Shown: positions 9,272 to 19,578, counted from the first letter of the stretch. The stretch: DNA of 64,000 bases from Kangiella geojedonensis (GCF_000981765.1 NZ_CP010975.1:1612001-1676000), one strand, 5' to 3'. Made by a program: numbers and translations. Notes: generated by a model from the letters alone, not told the origin.

Positions 9272-12266
9272 TCTGATGGACTTTATGATTTTCTAAAAAA
9301 CTCAAGAGTTCCGTTGGAAACAAAGGTTTGGAATATAGGTAGCCCTGAACATAGTCACATCCATAGTCCATCAATAATTTGATCTGCTCCATAGTCTCGA
9401 CACCTTCAACCACAGACTTCAAATTAAAACTCTTCGCTAGCCGTAAAATATTTTCAACAATCACATTGTTGTCCACCCCATGTTCATGGAGCGGTTCTGC
9501 CTCTCCCAGTTTGTCGATGAAAGATTTATCGACCTTAACTTTAGCAACAGGAAGATTTGCTAAGAGGCTAATTGAAGAATATCCCGTACCAAAGTCATCA
9601 AGAGCTATGGTAATGCCCATATTTTTCAACTGAGTAAGTATTTCTTTTGACTTACTTGTGTCGATCATGGCTGCGCTTTCGGTAACTTCAATGCCAATAT
9701 GACTGGATGAGACATCATATTTTTCTTGTATTGACTGTAACGTACTGATCAAGTTATCCCTTAAAAAGTCTTTTGGTGATATATTAACAGCAACTTTTAG
9801 TAGTTGACCTTGTTTCTTCCAATCTTTGATTTGTTTAATTGCAGACTCTAAGACCCAATCTGTAAGTGAGTGTATTAGGCTACTTTCCTCTGCGATATTA
9901 ATGATTTTATCCGGCGGTATATAACCGAGTTGAGGATGCTCCCATCTCAGCAGTGCCTCCAAATAGTGCACTTTTCCAGTATGAGGAGAAATCACTGGTT
10001 GATAGGCTAAAGAAAACTGGTCTAACTCGATGGCGTGAATAATATCTTTCTCAAGTTTAAAACGCTCCTTGGCATTAACGGTCTCACTTTGATGGTAAAA
10101 TGAAAAAGGCTCAGTTCCCCGCTTTAACTGCTTGACCGTATTTTCAGCTAAAATCAAAAGCTTCTCAGCGTTACTAGCATCTTGCGGATACGACACGATG
10201 CCTGCTCGAATAGTGACTTTTACATCATGCCCCTTAATGGATACCACGTTGCGATAGGTGGACATAATATCTTCAATAATTTTTGTGATGCTGAGGTTGT
10301 CCGCATCAATAAGAACCGCTGCAAACTCATCATCTCCAGCTCGTGACAAAAAACCAAAAGAATCGCTATGACTTTCTAATGTACTAGAAACTTGCCTAAT
10401 AACTTCATCGCCTACAAGGTTGCCATGGGCATTATTGATCAAATGCAACTTCACGATATCAAAATAAATTAGTGATAAGGAATCAAAGTTATAGCTTTTT
10501 CCCGACAACGTCTGGTCAAGATATTTAACTAATGAACTACGATTTGGTAGTTCCGTTAATTGATCAAAATTAGATAAACGATGCAAAGACATTTCAGACA
10601 TTTTTCTGAGGCTAATATCTCTAAAGTTACTTATAACCCCTTGAACATGCTTATCTTGCGATAAATTAACCAGTGTATTTTCCACCCATACAGGCTCACC
10701 ACTTTTCTTCAAAATTCGGTATTCGGGAATCCTAACAACATTGTCTGGAATCGACATTAGTTGCTCCCATGCAGATATTGCGATTGGTTGGTCTTCTGGA
10801 TGAACGAAATCGAGCCCACTCATCCCGATTATGTCTTTCTCATGATACCCCAGTAATTTTTGCGCACTAACAGATACGAATTGCAACTTTGCGTTTTCAT
10901 CATAAAGAGCAATACCATCAAAAGCATTCTCAACTAAAGACTTATAATAATGATCTCTGCGTCGTATCTCTTTTTTGAGCTCTCTTCTCTCAGTAATATT
11001 CCTGACCGTACCAATTTCTGAGATAGGAGTGCCGTCATCAGCACGGCTAAATACCACAGCGTAATTTTGTAGATATAGATACTTTCCCGACTTGTGCTTT
11101 AACCTAGCTTCAGAGAAAACTACATCGCCTTTTGAAGATTGCAATATGTTTTTACCACGTTCCAAAAGCTTCGGTAAATCATCGGGGTGTACTAACGATA
11201 AAAAATCATCCCAGCTAGAAAGGTAGCTTTCAGAATAGCCGAGAAGCTTCGATATGCGGCCTTTGCCTAAGACAAATTCATCACGCTCTAGGTCGTAATT
11301 GTAAACAATGTCTGGTGTGGTTTTTAATACTTCACGCAAAAACTCTCTGCTACTTTTAAGTTTTAAAAAAGAGTCTTCACGGTATTGGGTCTCTCTTGCA
11401 GATGTAATGAAAGTATTATCACTCAGCCGGTTAATGGCTAATTCGTACTCTTTTTTTGGCCCGGATACAGGAGTATAAACAACATTCAGCAGTGTCGAAG
11501 AATGACAGGTCGACTCTTTGTAGTAGGGTAATGTACTCGCTCCTTCAACGGTAGTCTCGTAAAGCTGTACCTTTTGACCGGTTAATTCATTCTTCGAAGC
11601 GCCAAGTAATAGCGATGCGCTGTAATTGACATCGACTATTTTGCAAGAGCTATCTAGCACAAAAACAGGATCAACCAGGTTATCAATAATAGCTCTTTGC
11701 TGATGTTCTTTGTTTATAATATCTTGGTTATGATGTTGTAGTTGATAGAGCTTTCCTTCTAGCCCTTCAGCTACGTTGAGTTGACTAAAGTGCACTGCAA
11801 TCAAACTTGCAATAGACTCAACCAGCTCTTTGTGCGAATCGGTAAAATACCCTTTTCGCTCGTCTTCCAAGTCAATTACTCCCAAGAGTTGTTGATTCCG
11901 CACAATCGGTACGGTTAACTCTGAGCAAGTGTTGTCTAAATACTGAAGCCAGTAATCACAGTTTTTGCAGTCGGAAACAACAATGGTTTCTCGTCTTTCA
12001 GCGGCCTGACCGACTACGCCAGTACCCATCATAATCGGTTTTAATTTGAACGTTGGCTTAGTGTCGCGACTAGCATAAGAAATACAAATAAGTTGATTGT
12101 GGGCAGGCTCAAAACGAAACAAAGCACAGTCAAAGCTTTTAATATGAGAATACAAAGCTTTCACGATAATATCAGCACTCTGCTGTACCGACTGACTTTT
12201 TAAAAGCTTCTTCGAAAGTTCGAATAATAGCTCTTGGTGGTTTACGAAGATTTTTTCTTTTTCCAT
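9261..12266 (-). CDS. GAF-PAS-GGDEF-EAL cyclic di-GMP protein
   Basis: A 1001-residue soluble signalling protein without membrane segments. In order: a GAF domain (about 10-160, several cysteines at 47, 61, 100, 103 and 114), a short helical linker, a PAS region (190-290), two further PAS domains (about 310-430 and 436-556), a GGDEF domain (about 565-725) and an EAL domain (about 738-990). The GGDEF signature is degenerate (AGDDEF, 643-648). The EAL domain keeps EALLRW (770-775), DDFGTGYSS (890-898) and VVEGVET (952-958). I therefore expect cyclic di-GMP hydrolysis rather than synthesis, with the GGDEF part perhaps a GTP-binding regulator. It lies 34 bases downstream of the histidine kinase gene and may be co-transcribed with it. 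Confidence 0.9.
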   Translation of the reverse strand: MEKEKIFVNHQELLFELSKKLLKSQSVQQSADIIVKALYSHIKSFDCALFRFEPAHNQLICISYASRDTKPTFKLKPIMMGTGVVGQAAERRETIVVSDCKNCDYWLQYLDNTCSELTVPIVRNQQLLGVIDLEDERKGYFTDSHKELVESIASLIAVHFSQLNVAEGLEGKLYQLQHHNQDIINKEHQQRAIIDNLVDPVFVLDSSCKIVDVNYSASLLLGASKNELTGQKVQLYETTVEGASTLPYYKESTCHSSTLLNVVYTPVSGPKKEYELAINRLSDNTFITSARETQYREDSFLKLKSSREFLREVLKTTPDIVYNYDLERDEFVLGKGRISKLLGYSESYLSSWDDFLSLVHPDDLPKLLERGKNILQSSKGDVVFSEARLKHKSGKYLYLQNYAVVFSRADDGTPISEIGTVRNITERRELKKEIRRRDHYYKSLVENAFDGIALYDENAKLQFVSVSAQKLLGYHEKDIIGMSGLDFVHPEDQPIAISAWEQLMSIPDNVVRIPEYRILKKSGEPVWVENTLVNLSQDKHVQGVISNFRDISLRKMSEMSLHRLSNFDQLTELPNRSSLVKYLDQTLSGKSYNFDSLSLIYFDIVKLHLINNAHGNLVGDEVIRQVSSTLESHSDSFGFLSRAGDDEFAAVLIDADNLSITKIIEDIMSTYRNVVSIKGHDVKVTIRAGIVSYPQDASNAEKLLILAENTVKQLKRGTEPFSFYHQSETVNAKERFKLEKDIIHAIELDQFSLAYQPVISPHTGKVHYLEALLRWEHPQLGYIPPDKIINIAEESSLIHSLTDWVLESAIKQIKDWKKQGQLLKVAVNISPKDFLRDNLISTLQSIQEKYDVSSSHIGIEVTESAAMIDTSKSKEILTQLKNMGITIALDDFGTGYSSISLLANLPVAKVKVDKSFIDKLGEAEPLHEHGVDNNVIVENILRLAKSFNLKSVVEGVETMEQIKLLMDYGCDYVQGYLYSKPLFPTELLSFLENHKVHQISD

Positions 12267-12299
12267 AAAGTCTCCTTACACTATCATAATGCAGAAAAC

Positions 12300-14300
12300 T
12301 TATTCGGTAAAATATTTATTCTTCCAACTAATCACAATACTCACCCCGCCTTGATCAGGGTGGTTTTTAGCAACAATATGCCCATTATGAAAATTGGCAA
12401 TAAGTTTAGCCAGATATAAGCCAAGTCCTAAGTGTCCACCAGAATTCTTTCTACTGGAATGCATTAAACTAAACACGGACTTTAACGCCTTTCTTTCAAT
12501 GGTCGCTCCTCGATTACTGACTTCAAACACTAAACGAAAGTCTTTTTCTTGTAGCTTAAAAGTAATGGGAGCTGACTTATTATCGAAATCCACGGCATTG
12601 GTAATCAGTTTGTCTACCATTTGCACAAAAAGATCACGTGATCCCTTAAGCTCTACGCTTTCAATATCTGACTGATACTCAAAACGATGGTCTGGCCAGT
12701 TCGTGGCATAGGCACGAGTTAAATCTTTTAAAACTGATGAGACTTCAAATGTATGTTTCTCAGCGCTTTTTATGGCTTGCTCTAAACGCGTCGCCTCACT
12801 AAGACGGCTTAACGTTTGACTCAAACGACTGGCCCCTGACTGAGCCGTTTGTAACATTTGCGCATCAAGCTCCGATAAGTTCTCAATACTTAAGTTGTCC
12901 AAAGAACTTCTAATGATAGCAATTGGCGTACGGAGTTCATGGTTTAACCTAGCGACTAGCTTCTCTTGATAATCATGGTGCTGCTTCAAGCGCGTCGTAA
13001 GATGTGAAAAAGTATTCGTCAGATCTGCTACTTCGTCATCATAATACTCTTCACGCTCAATGACGTGACGTATTTGCCCTTGTTCTGAGACAGCTTCTTC
13101 GGTGATGTCACGAAGCTCAACAATACGACGGCTATAATCTTTACTTGAACGATAGAGCCACCACACCATCAACACCCAAAACAGTAACATTAGCAATAAC
13201 ATTCGTAACCAAAAGTCTCGAAGGTAGAGTTTTTGGTTGATAGCCGACGACTCGAGAATTAATGCGCCAACAATTTGTTCCCCATCGTACAAGGGTTCAA
13301 GAACTCGAGAATAAGCCGACAAAGCACCTTCATTAACGAGCTGTTCCTGAGCCTTTCCCAGCAATGTTTTATCAAGCTCTTCGCTAGAAAGACTGACTTT
13401 GCTACCACGAGTTTTAATTGGACTGAGATCATTCACCCACAACCTATTACGCCAATGGCCTTTGATATCTTGATGAGGTTGACCGTAACTATAGACAATA
13501 TCACCCGATAAGTTGGTCACCATAACTCGGTAATCATCAGCTTTAAGGCGAGACAAAGCGCCAACACTCAACATGCTATTAAGCGCGACTTGTTCGAAAT
13601 TGGTGAAAGAATAGAGTCCTTGCAGTTGTGGTGACGGTTGAGCACCATCCGCATCGTGTATCTCTGCGCCAAACATAGCGCCGACTAAGTCACGAGGAAG
13701 TCTAACTTCTAACTGATAGCCATTGGTAGACTCTTGCCATACGGCATACACTGAGCTTACTTCGCGAAAGCCGTTACTGGTTTGACGTAAAGCCGCCACT
13801 CGCCCCGGTGCTAGAGGGGAGAACTGCAATCGAAAACCATCTAGTTGCAATTCAATTTTGTCAGATACCCCTGTCATGTCTAGGTTCTTTCGGTAAACAA
13901 TATCGTCGTCTTCAACCATAAACAGCAGAAATAAGTGCTGCTGGTCTTCGACTAAACTTAATTCCGCAGCTTGCCCAAAGTTTTGGATCCGCGTCGCGAA
14001 AGCATGGTAGGGGTACCACTCATCAGCAAAACCATCGACTAAAATTCCCGTTTCACGCAAAGCGACTTGTAACGTAGGTTTAAGGCCATTGGTATCGAGC
14101 TTTTGCCTAAAATTATTATCATGTTGGATCAACTGTTCAAAAAAGCTTCTCAGATTATTGGCCTGCTGAACCGTTTGTTGGAAGTTATCCTTTTCGAGAT
14201 CACTCTCAAACTTACTATCAATCAGCCAACTTGCTAATGGGATCAGCAAAAATACACAGCTAATTAATAATATCCGCCACTTGAGAGATAAAGATTTCAT
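12300..14300 (-). CDS. Sensor histidine kinase, PdsS-like
   Basis: A 666-residue membrane kinase. TM1 at about 9-27, a periplasmic region of about 335 residues, TM2 at about 363-383, a linker, HisKA with phospho-accepting H454 (LNHELRTPIA), an N-box with N568 and a glycine-rich GGHLGLGL at 621-628. The periplasmic part contains a block starting DGFADEW (89-95) that resembles carbohydrate-binding CBM9-like sensor domains. Overall length, this sensor and the partner regulator resemble the PdsS kinases of the 'proteobacterial dedicated sortase' system. No sortase or PdsO gene is nearby, so the ligand and targets here are unknown. It follows its response regulator by 14 bases, so the pair is an operon. 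Confidence 0.85.
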   Translation of the reverse strand: MKSLSLKWRILLISCVFLLIPLASWLIDSKFESDLEKDNFQQTVQQANNLRSFFEQLIQHDNNFRQKLDTNGLKPTLQVALRETGILVDGFADEWYPYHAFATRIQNFGQAAELSLVEDQQHLFLLFMVEDDDIVYRKNLDMTGVSDKIELQLDGFRLQFSPLAPGRVAALRQTSNGFREVSSVYAVWQESTNGYQLEVRLPRDLVGAMFGAEIHDADGAQPSPQLQGLYSFTNFEQVALNSMLSVGALSRLKADDYRVMVTNLSGDIVYSYGQPHQDIKGHWRNRLWVNDLSPIKTRGSKVSLSSEELDKTLLGKAQEQLVNEGALSAYSRVLEPLYDGEQIVGALILESSAINQKLYLRDFWLRMLLLMLLFWVLMVWWLYRSSKDYSRRIVELRDITEEAVSEQGQIRHVIEREEYYDDEVADLTNTFSHLTTRLKQHHDYQEKLVARLNHELRTPIAIIRSSLDNLSIENLSELDAQMLQTAQSGASRLSQTLSRLSEATRLEQAIKSAEKHTFEVSSVLKDLTRAYATNWPDHRFEYQSDIESVELKGSRDLFVQMVDKLITNAVDFDNKSAPITFKLQEKDFRLVFEVSNRGATIERKALKSVFSLMHSSRKNSGGHLGLGLYLAKLIANFHNGHIVAKNHPDQGGVSIVISWKNKYFTE

Positions 14301-14314
14301 TGCAACCGATAAAC

Positions 14315-15007
14315 CTAAGCTTGATTCCAGCGATAGCCCATACCATAAACGGTCTCTATCGAATCAAACTCTTTATCAATACGCTGGAACTTCTGACGAA
14401 TACGTTTAATGTGTGAGGTGATGGTACTGTCATCAACCACAGCTTTTACCGCCTGCATCAATTGCTCTCGATTTTTTACATGCCCTGGACGCGAGACTAA
14501 CGCGTTAACAATCCAAAACTCACTAACCGTCAGATCGACCAGTTGGCCGTTCCACTTTACACTTAAGCGCTCGTTGTCGATTTCGAGCGAACCCACTTCG
14601 TGAATCGCGTTAGCATTCGGTGCCGTTTGTAACGAATCTAGGCGTCTAAACAGTGCAGATATTCGAGCAAGAAGATGTGGCAAGCTAATGTCTTTGGTTA
14701 AATAATCATCAGCCCCAAGGCGTAGCCCTGAAATGATGTCCAAGTCACTGTCTAAGGCCGTTAAGAATATAATCGGCAATTGAGTTGATTTCTGACGCAA
14801 GCTACGGCAAATTTCAAAACCAGCCTCTTGCTCATTCCCTAAGCCAATATCCAGCAATACCAAGTCTGGCAAACGATTAGCAAATGCGGTTTCTGCCTCC
14901 TGCTTAGTCTCATAAACGACAACCTCATAACCCGATTTTTTCAGCGCCATACTGTAGTTTTGTTGTAATAACGGCTCATCTTCTACCACTGCAATTCGCT
15001 TACTCAT
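14315..15007 (-). CDS. OmpR-type response regulator, PdsR-like
   Basis: A 230-residue regulator. Receiver domain 1-120 with acidic residues E9-D10-E11, phospho-acceptor D53 in LLDIGLGNE and K105 in YLTKDIS. A winged-helix DNA-binding domain occupies about 128-228 and ends DSIETVYGMGYRWN. The LDIGLGNE and YLTKDIS segments and the TSHIKRIRQKF recognition helix are close to what I remember of PdsR, partner of PdsS. It is first gene of a minus-strand operon (regulator, kinase, probably the GGDEF/EAL gene) and diverges from yciK over 89 bases. Confidence 0.88.
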   Translation of the reverse strand: MSKRIAVVEDEPLLQQNYSMALKKSGYEVVVYETKQEAETAFANRLPDLVLLDIGLGNEQEAGFEICRSLRQKSTQLPIIFLTALDSDLDIISGLRLGADDYLTKDISLPHLLARISALFRRLDSLQTAPNANAIHEVGSLEIDNERLSVKWNGQLVDLTVSEFWIVNALVSRPGHVKNREQLMQAVKAVVDDSTITSHIKRIRQKFQRIDKEFDSIETVYGMGYRWNQA

Positions 15008-15096
15008 GGAATTTCCTAATTTTTCGCTTGTCTACCAGTTAATAGCTAAGTAAGGTAAAATAACTTTACTCAATAATCCAACCATTTTAAGACTTT

Positions 15097-15855
15097 TTGA
15101 TGCAAAACTACCAACCAAACGATAATTTTCTTCAAGATAAAGTTATATTAGTTACCGGTGCAACTGACGGTATTGGCAAAGAAGTTGCCATAGAGTACGC
15201 CAAATATGGCGCAACCGTCGTTCTACTCTCGCGTGACACCCGTAAATTAGAGAAGGTTTACGATGAGATTGAGGCCCTCGGCTACCCACAGCCTGCCTAC
15301 TTGCCGGTTAACCTACAGGACAATACGCCTGAAACCTATCAGAAAGTCGCTGAAGTCATCGAAAAAGAATTTGGTCGCTTGGATGGCTTACTCCACAATG
15401 CCGGAGATCTAGGTCTACTAAGCCCATATGAACACTTTGATGATGAAACTTGGTTCCGCGTAATGCAAATCAATGTTAACGCGCCCTTCTTACTGACCAA
15501 GTACTGTATTCCGTTACTTAAAAAGTCTGACAGCTCATCTTTAGTATTCACATCTTCAGGCGTCGGCCGCCAAGGCCGAGCGTATTGGGGGGCTTATGCA
15601 GCCTCAAAATTCGCAAATGAAGGTATGATGCAAACTTTAGCGGATGAACTGGAGAATAGCGTTATTCGGGTCAACAGTCTTAACCCTGGTGCAACTCGTA
15701 CAAAAATGCGAGCCAATGCCTATCCTGGCGAGGATCCTAAAACACTACCGACACCACAAGACATTATGCCTGCATATTTGTGGCTAATGGACTCTGCATC
15801 GGCGGAAGCCAATGGCCAAGCGATTGATGCACGAGACTTTATCAAAAAGTCTTGA
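15097..15855 (+). CDS. yciK: Short-chain dehydrogenase/reductase YciK
   Basis: A 252-residue NAD(P)-dependent SDR. The cofactor-binding TGATDGIG (residues 20-27), the NAG motif in LHNAGDL, the serine in FTSSGVGRQG and the YAASK catalytic pair are present. The C-terminal part (LNPGATRTKMRANAYP) matches YciK. The substrate of YciK is not established. In Pseudomonas the homologue follows mupP directly; here 5.8 kb of signalling genes separates them. The ppx gene follows after 18 bases on the same strand. Confidence 0.85.
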   Translation: MMQNYQPNDNFLQDKVILVTGATDGIGKEVAIEYAKYGATVVLLSRDTRKLEKVYDEIEALGYPQPAYLPVNLQDNTPETYQKVAEVIEKEFGRLDGLLHNAGDLGLLSPYEHFDDETWFRVMQINVNAPFLLTKYCIPLLKKSDSSSLVFTSSGVGRQGRAYWGAYAASKFANEGMMQTLADELENSVIRVNSLNPGATRTKMRANAYPGEDPKTLPTPQDIMPAYLWLMDSASAEANGQAIDARDFIKKS

Positions 15856-15873
15856 TTGTAAGAGATTACTTTT

Positions 15874-17418
15874 TTGAAGAATCTACATCTTCAGCGGGCG
15901 GCAACAGTAGACTCTGAACACTCAGAACCTACTCCGCCTATCCAGTTTGCAGCAATCGACTTAGGTTCAAATAGTTTCCACTTAGCTATCGCTGAGTTTG
16001 ATGGCCATACTTTACGTGTTATCGGACGACTCAAAGAAAAGGTACAGCTGGCAGCTGGGCTCGACCATAATGACATGCTGTCAGATGAAGCCATTAATCG
16101 TGGGTTAGACTGTTTAAAGCTTTTTGCCGAACGCATTCAAGACATTGACCGACAGTACGTGACAGTGGTCGGTACCTATACCCTCCGCAAAGCGGTTAAT
16201 GCTTCTAACTTTGTCAAAAAAGCTGACAACATTCTCAATCACCCTATTGATATACTGCCTGGTCGAGAAGAGGCACGGCTCATTTACGATGGCGTCTCTC
16301 ACAACCATCCTGATTTGCAGCGCGCCCTGGTAATAGACATTGGAGGCGGAAGCACAGAAATTATTCTCGGTGAACAGTTTGAAGCCGAAGTATTAGACAG
16401 CTTAGGCATCGGCTGTGTTACCACAAAAAAGTTTTTCCCTGAAAACAAAATAACCGATGAATACTTCAATCAAGCCGTAATTAATGCTTCAGTCGAGGTT
16501 TCTGAAGTTAAAAAATTCTACCGATCTGGCAACTGGGACCATTGCTTGGGTTCTTCGGGAAGCATTGAGTCAATCTACAAAGTTTTGACTAACTTAAATC
16601 TAGCTCAAGGTTTTATTACTTTTGAGCACCTGAAACACCTTAAGCAAAAACTGATCGAGATCGGTGACTTCGAGAAGATTAACTTTTCCGGCCTTACTGA
16701 AAGTCGGAAAAGTACTTTTACGTGCGGTGTTGCCATTTTATACGGTCTATTCGAAACTCTAGAAATAGACAAGATGCATATTGCTGATGCTTCTCTACGC
16801 GAAGGTATTTTGTTAGAACTAGCTGAAGAGCTTAAAGGTAACGATATCCGCCATCAAACGGCAATAAGTCTAATGAAGCGCTTTAATGTTGACCAAGATC
16901 ATGCCCAGCAGGTTCAACAAAGCGCCCAATTGATTTTCGATCAAACTGCCGATCTATGGGGTATTTATGACCCTATTTATAAAAACTACCTTGATTGGGC
17001 ATGCCAGTTACATGAAGTTGGCCTATCTATTAGCTTCTCTAAACTCCGTATGCATAGTGGTTATATCGTGCAATACGGTGATATGCCAGGTTTCAGCCAA
17101 CAGACCAAAGACTCCTTAGCAGCCATTATTACCAACCAAAAGAAAAAGCTCTTTATCGAACAACTCGAGAATAAGTATGATCCACAACCCGCGTTATTGT
17201 CCGTCGTACTAATACTTCGATTAGCCATACTGTTTAACGTGAAGCGCGATCCTCATAATATTGAAGAACTCACATTCAAGGCTTTCGATCATCACAAAAT
17301 GATCATCACAATTCCGTCGTCTTGGGCAAAAGAGCATCAGCTCATCATTGCTGAGTTAAAACGAGAAGCTGCATACTTGGATTACCATGGAATATCGTTG
17401 GAAGTTGATATCCATTAA
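15874..17418 (+). CDS. ppx: Exopolyphosphatase (Ppx/GppA family)
   Basis: A 514-residue ASKHA-fold phosphatase that removes terminal phosphate from polyphosphate and may also hydrolyse pppGpp. Motifs: FAAIDLGSNSFHLAIAEF near residue 25, EEARLIYDGV near 136, and the second phosphate loop VIDIGGGSTEI near 152. The C-terminal HD-like helical domain (about 325-510) is present, as in long Ppx/GppA. The start is TTG, with AAGAGA about 8 bases before it, and no ATG at the right place. It converges on ppk with a gap of only 15 bases, so polyphosphate synthesis and degradation genes are tail to tail. Confidence 0.93.
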   Translation: MKNLHLQRAATVDSEHSEPTPPIQFAAIDLGSNSFHLAIAEFDGHTLRVIGRLKEKVQLAAGLDHNDMLSDEAINRGLDCLKLFAERIQDIDRQYVTVVGTYTLRKAVNASNFVKKADNILNHPIDILPGREEARLIYDGVSHNHPDLQRALVIDIGGGSTEIILGEQFEAEVLDSLGIGCVTTKKFFPENKITDEYFNQAVINASVEVSEVKKFYRSGNWDHCLGSSGSIESIYKVLTNLNLAQGFITFEHLKHLKQKLIEIGDFEKINFSGLTESRKSTFTCGVAILYGLFETLEIDKMHIADASLREGILLELAEELKGNDIRHQTAISLMKRFNVDQDHAQQVQQSAQLIFDQTADLWGIYDPIYKNYLDWACQLHEVGLSISFSKLRMHSGYIVQYGDMPGFSQQTKDSLAAIITNQKKKLFIEQLENKYDPQPALLSVVLILRLAILFNVKRDPHNIEELTFKAFDHHKMIITIPSSWAKEHQLIIAELKREAAYLDYHGISLEVDIH

Positions 17419-17433
17419 GAGCTCACCTAAGAT

Positions 17434-19578
17434 TTAACCTGACAAACGATCAAGAAGTTGTTCCTGAACTTTAGGTTTAGTTTCACCGGTTGGATGTAAT
17501 CGATACTCTCCACTGGAGTCCAAAAACCAACTTTGTTCAGTATCGTTGAGCATCAAGTCCAGCTCCTTTAGCATACGCTTCTTGATATCCGCTTGTAATA
17601 TAGGAAAGCAGGTTTCAACTCGATGATAAAGATTTCGCTCCATCCAGTCTGCAGATGCAGCGTAGAGATTTTCTTCACCATCATTATAGAAATAGTAAAC
17701 TCTAGAGTGCTCAAGAAAGCGACCAATAATTGAGCGTACCCTGATATTCTCAGAAACGCCTTCTATCCCTGGCGATAAGCAGCAGACTCCTCGCACGATT
17801 AACTCAACACTGACTCCAGCTATGGAAGCTCGATACAGAGCTTCGATCAAAGACTGATCGGTTAGAGAGTTCAGTTTAATGATCATACGAGCTCTTTTAC
17901 CAGCCAGGGCATTTTTAGTTTCGCGGTCTACGGCTTTGAGTAAGTTTTTGTGTAAGGTAAATGGTGCATGCCATAACTGATTCAATTCATAAACCTTACC
18001 CATCCCAGTTAACTGCTGGAATACACGGTGTACATCTTCACAGATATCAAGGTTGCTGGTTAATAAACTGTAGTCGGTATAAAGTCTCGCATTGCCCGCA
18101 TGATAATTACCGGTGCCTAAGTGGACGAAACGCGATAGCTTTTTGTTTTTTTCATCTTTTCGTACCACCAAGGTCATCTTGGCGTGGGTCTTATAACCGA
18201 CTACCCCATAAACGACTAACACTCCTGCTTCTTGCAATTTTTGCGCCAACTCAATGTTATCAGCCTCATCAAAACGTGCTCTTAATTCAACAACCGCAGT
18301 CACCTCCTTACCAGAGTGAGAAGCTTCAATTAAAGCCTCGACAATCGCTGAATGACTCCCTGTACGATACAGCGTTTGCTTGATCGCTAATACCGAAGGA
18401 TCTGTTGCAGCTTGACGAACGAAATCTACGACAGGCTGAAAACTTTGGTAAGGGTGATGAAGAAGAATATCTCGCTCCGCCATAACCTCAAAGACACCAC
18501 GACGAACAATCTCATCAGGCACCTTAGGGGTAAAACCTCTAAATTTAAGATCGGGGCGCTCGACTAACTCTGGTAAAGACATCAGTCGATTTAGATTGAC
18601 AGGCCCATCAACCCGATACAGTTCGTCTGCTGTTAGGTTACATTTCTGGAGTAGGAAATTAACGATTTTATTAGGACAGGATTTGCCTACTTCCAGCCTC
18701 ACTGCCGCACCAAAGTTCCGGGATTGAAGCTCACGCTTCAATGCGCTGGCCAAATCCTCAATCGCCCCCTCTTCCAACAATAAATCGCTATCCCGTGTTA
18801 GACGAAATTGATAACAACCATGAATATCCATACCCGGGAATAAATCTTCCGCAAACTCTGAAATTACAGAGGAAAGGTAGACAAAATTATGCTCTTTAGA
18901 ACCACCGACATTTTCTGGCAGCTCAATGATTCGAGGCAAGGATCGAGGCATATGCAGTACGGCATATTCTAAGTCTCGTCCAAAAGCATCATTACCATGG
19001 AGATGTAATAAAAAATGTAGGCTCTTATTGACCAGACGTGGAAAAGGATGGGTTAAGTCTAAACTGATGGGGCTAATAACAGGCATCACTTGATGCTTAA
19101 AATACTTTTTTAACCACTTGTATTGTTCATCATCCCATTCGCTTGAAGGTAAGAACTGAATGGACTCTTCCGCTAGCTTGGGCAGTAACTCTTCATTGAA
19201 AATGCGGTATTGCTCATCAACCAGCTCGTGTGCGCGTTCATTAATATCTTTAAGCACCTGCTCGGTTGAAGCACCGTTCAAACTGGGTTTAGTGTCACCG
19301 CGAGCTAATTTATGGCGTAATCCTGCGACTCGAACTTCAAAAAATTCGTCCAGATTATTACTGCAAATGAAGATAAAGCGGATGCGCTCTAGAAGTGGGA
19401 TACTGGGGTCAAGAGCTTGCTGAAGTACACGCCAATTAAAGGCCAACAGGCTTAACTCCCGGTTTAGGTAATGAGCCGGATCAGTCAGATACATGGTCTT
19501 AAGCTTTGCAAACGTTAACACCTCCACATCTGATGCTACGCCATCAGGCTGGGTAAGTTGAATAGAAGCCTTTTCCAT
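17434..19578 (-). CDS. ppk: Polyphosphate kinase 1
   Basis: A 714-residue enzyme that polymerises the gamma-phosphate of ATP into polyphosphate. The N-terminal domain starts with YLNRELSLLAFNWRVL, near residue 37. The two phospholipase D-like catalytic domains carry the phospho-histidine H465 (YKTHAKM), RFVHLGTGNY (483-492), LYTDYSLL and a second conserved histidine in FLEHSRVYYF. It is about 25 residues longer than E. coli Ppk, mostly at the N-terminus. A PhoB-box-like repeat lies upstream, fitting phosphate control. Confidence 0.96.
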   Translation of the reverse strand: MEKASIQLTQPDGVASDVEVLTFAKLKTMYLTDPAHYLNRELSLLAFNWRVLQQALDPSIPLLERIRFIFICSNNLDEFFEVRVAGLRHKLARGDTKPSLNGASTEQVLKDINERAHELVDEQYRIFNEELLPKLAEESIQFLPSSEWDDEQYKWLKKYFKHQVMPVISPISLDLTHPFPRLVNKSLHFLLHLHGNDAFGRDLEYAVLHMPRSLPRIIELPENVGGSKEHNFVYLSSVISEFAEDLFPGMDIHGCYQFRLTRDSDLLLEEGAIEDLASALKRELQSRNFGAAVRLEVGKSCPNKIVNFLLQKCNLTADELYRVDGPVNLNRLMSLPELVERPDLKFRGFTPKVPDEIVRRGVFEVMAERDILLHHPYQSFQPVVDFVRQAATDPSVLAIKQTLYRTGSHSAIVEALIEASHSGKEVTAVVELRARFDEADNIELAQKLQEAGVLVVYGVVGYKTHAKMTLVVRKDEKNKKLSRFVHLGTGNYHAGNARLYTDYSLLTSNLDICEDVHRVFQQLTGMGKVYELNQLWHAPFTLHKNLLKAVDRETKNALAGKRARMIIKLNSLTDQSLIEALYRASIAGVSVELIVRGVCCLSPGIEGVSENIRVRSIIGRFLEHSRVYYFYNDGEENLYAASADWMERNLYHRVETCFPILQADIKKRMLKELDLMLNDTEQSWFLDSSGEYRLHPTGETKPKVQEQLLDRLSG

